7,270 nt of DNA from Candidatus Caenarcanales bacterium (lineage in GTDB: Bacteria > Cyanobacteriota > Vampirovibrionia > Caenarcaniphilales > Caenarcanaceae): NCBI GenBank assembly GCA_947489925.1, contig CANLFK010000115.1:1-7270 (forward strand), written 5' to 3'. Both the position numbers and the translations under genes were made by a program. How positions within the stretch are numbered: position 1 is the first letter of the stretch; each line of letters opens with the position of its first letter. This document shows positions 6,156-7,270 of the stretch, piece after piece. Under the pieces are notes generated by a model that saw nothing but the letters and a program-made list of their open reading frames with translations, was not told the DNA's origin and searched no databases.

Positions 6156-6336
6156 CATATTTCTAATTCATTAGTTCTTGTCTATAAAAAACAGAAAAAA
6201 TATTGTATAATTTTTATAATTACTTTAAGGTGTCAGGGAACTCTATTGTTGGTTGTTAAATAAAATCGAAATGGATACAATGCTGGATTTTTTGCAGTTG
6301 CCGGAATCACAGATGGTGAGAAAAGCCTTAAATATT

Positions 6337-7270
6337 TCACAGTAAATGGCTTATTCTATTATTGTGATAGTTTAACCTATATCTCGTGTTTTTCCCTAAA
6401 CCTCCTTCTTTAGAAAAAATATTCCTCATAAGCAAATCGGTTACATCCCTCAAAGCGGTATCTCTTGAGCAGTTGACCAAACTTGCGTAAATGGTCGTAG
6501 TTAATTTTTCATCCAATCCGGCTAGTATAGTATTGATGATGGTTTGTTGGCGCTTATTAAACGAGTTTTCGTTTTGTGTATTCCAAAAACTTGCGCGCTT
6601 AACAATGGGAGCAAGTGCAGTTTCAGAATGTTCGTAAGCACCTTCTAAACAATGTAAATACCATTGTAGCCAAATGGTGATATCCAAAGAGCCTTGCTGC
6701 GTTTGGGACAAAATGAATTGATATTCCCCTTTTTTCTTAGAAATTTGATCGCTAACACTATAATACCTATGCGTTGTTCCATCTGCTTTGGCCAGTTGAA
6801 TATCTGAAATAATCCTTGCAATTACACCGGCCCCCTTTTCAAAGGGTGCAATGGAGAGAAACCATAAATGTGCAATGCCAGCCTTTAGCAATCTGTCCAA
6901 TCCTGGTTTGTTAAACCAAGTTAGGAATTGATCCAGCGATTTTTGATGGAAACCAGATGAAAATTGTTGATTATCAACTACTTGATAATTTAAAAGCTGA
7001 CTTAAATCCATGTACATTTGGTACAATCGTTCCAAATTGAGCTCGGCATTATATTGATTGGTATATAATAAGCTCAGCGCTGCCCGTTTCTCCAATTCAA
7101 CCTGATTTTCAACTTGTAGATTGGACCCCGCTTCTAAACGCATGATTTCATGATGCGCCTGCATTTTAAACTCAGGCTGTAGCATCTCCATTCTTGCTAG
7201 TAGCTTGGTTTGCTTTAATCTTAACCTCATAAGGATAGGATTCAGCACATCCGGGCTCCAAGTAAAGGCT
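6337..7270 (-). CDS. DUF4172-type Fic-family protein with degenerate catalytic motif (start beyond window)
   Basis: Active Fic proteins modify target hydroxyls, usually by AMPylation. The frame is open to the right edge, and the residues before the GTG at 7248 (FTWSPDV) match the start of DUF4172, so that GTG is not the true start. Counting from it, residues 1-25 (RLKQTKLLARMEML) are DUF4172-like and 104-202 follow the Fic core (FLTWFN, LLKAGIAHLWFLSI, then YYSVSDQI and GSLDITIWLQWYL). Residues 220-292 form the usual winged helix (FW, NKRQ, CSRDTALRD). The catalytic motif, normally HPFx(D/E)GNGRxxR, reads APFEKGAGVIAR (134-145): His to Ala, Asn to Ala, Arg to Val. The inhibitory-helix region reads NLQVEN instead of SSxIEGE. 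The stretch between that helix and the core appears clearly shorter than usual and lacks the target-binding flap. The protein is probably catalytically dead and may act through its DNA-binding domain. Confidence 0.85.
   Translation of the reverse strand, partial: AFTWSPDVLNPILMRLRLKQTKLLARMEMLQPEFKMQAHHEIMRLEAGSNLQVENQVELEKRAALSLLYTNQYNAELNLERLYQMYMDLSQLLNYQVVDNQQFSSGFHQKSLDQFLTWFNKPGLDRLLKAGIAHLWFLSIAPFEKGAGVIARIISDIQLAKADGTTHRYYSVSDQISKKKGEYQFILSQTQQGSLDITIWLQWYLHCLEGAYEHSETALAPIVKRASFWNTQNENSFNKRQQTIINTILAGLDEKLTTTIYASLVNCSRDTALRDVTDLLMRNIFSKEGGLGKNTRYRLNYHNNRISHLL

Larger units (their letters stand above)
6053..6336. other. AT-rich intergenic spacer between Fic-like gene and operon
   Basis: 284 bp with no convincing gene. 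The half next to the operon is strongly AT-rich and holds the possible promoter and the inverted repeat listed separately. The half next to the Fic-like gene (about 6230-6336) is less AT-rich and contains a short open plus-strand stretch that may be a gene remnant. I see no stem with a T-run that would make a convincing intrinsic terminator for the Fic-like gene. Confidence 0.7.

Noticed and set aside
6200..6225. AT-rich near-palindrome (TATAATTTTTATA) as an intrinsic terminator
   Set aside because: The stem is only about 5 A-T pairs with no G-C content, far too weak to act as a terminator hairpin.
6307..6319. Inverted repeat TCAC-N5-GTGA after the Fic-like gene as a terminator or operator
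   Set aside because: The arms are only 4 bp with no T-run; such matches are expected by chance.
7246..7248. GTG as the true start of the Fic-like protein
   Set aside because: The frame is open to the window edge, and the residues upstream of the GTG (FTWSPDV) match the DUF4172 N-terminus, so the gene begins outside the window.

Overview
The window looks like a piece of a Bacteroidota genome, probably of the Sphingobacteriia/Chitinophagia/Flavobacteriia type. This rests on low G+C, AT-rich spacers without strong Shine-Dalgarno sequences, a possible TTG/TAnnnTTTG-type promoter, and the general look of the proteins. It is an inference, because the window holds no rRNA or other marker gene. Every convincing gene lies on the minus strand, so transcription runs from high to low coordinates.

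Right end (6337-7270): the 3' portion of a DUF4172-type Fic-family gene, whose start lies beyond the window. The fold and the C-terminal winged helix are recognisable. The catalytic HPFx(D/E)GNGR motif reads APFEKGAGV, so the invariant His, Asn and Arg are gone, and the usual segment ahead of it is shortened. It is probably a dead enzyme kept as a regulator, or a decaying gene.

6053-6336: a 284-bp AT-rich spacer with a possible minus-strand promoter and a small inverted repeat just ahead of the next start codon.

1-6052: a tightly packed run of seven genes with gaps of 4-18 bp and one 4-bp ATGA overlap, almost certainly one operon. In transcription order: a double-FHA protein with a glycine-zipper segment and C-terminal zinc ribbon; a small zinc-ribbon (MJ0042-like) plus FHA protein; a low-complexity protein with a Gly/Ala-rich hydrophobic segment and two repeats carrying DxDGDGxxD calcium-type loops; a membrane-anchored PP2C phosphatase; a small lipoprotein; a membrane-anchored Hanks-type Ser/Thr kinase; and the first ~72 codons of a single-pass membrane protein with a six-proline run, cut by the left edge.

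Together these make a self-contained Ser/Thr-phosphorylation module: writer (kinase), eraser (PP2C), readers (three FHA domains in two proteins), one or more likely substrates, and membrane and periplasmic parts that could sense or execute a response. The parts resemble those of the T6SS threonine-phosphorylation pathway and of TerY-P type triads. No T6SS, Ter or vWA gene is visible, so the output of this module is unknown. I cannot tell from the sequence alone whether it has been described.
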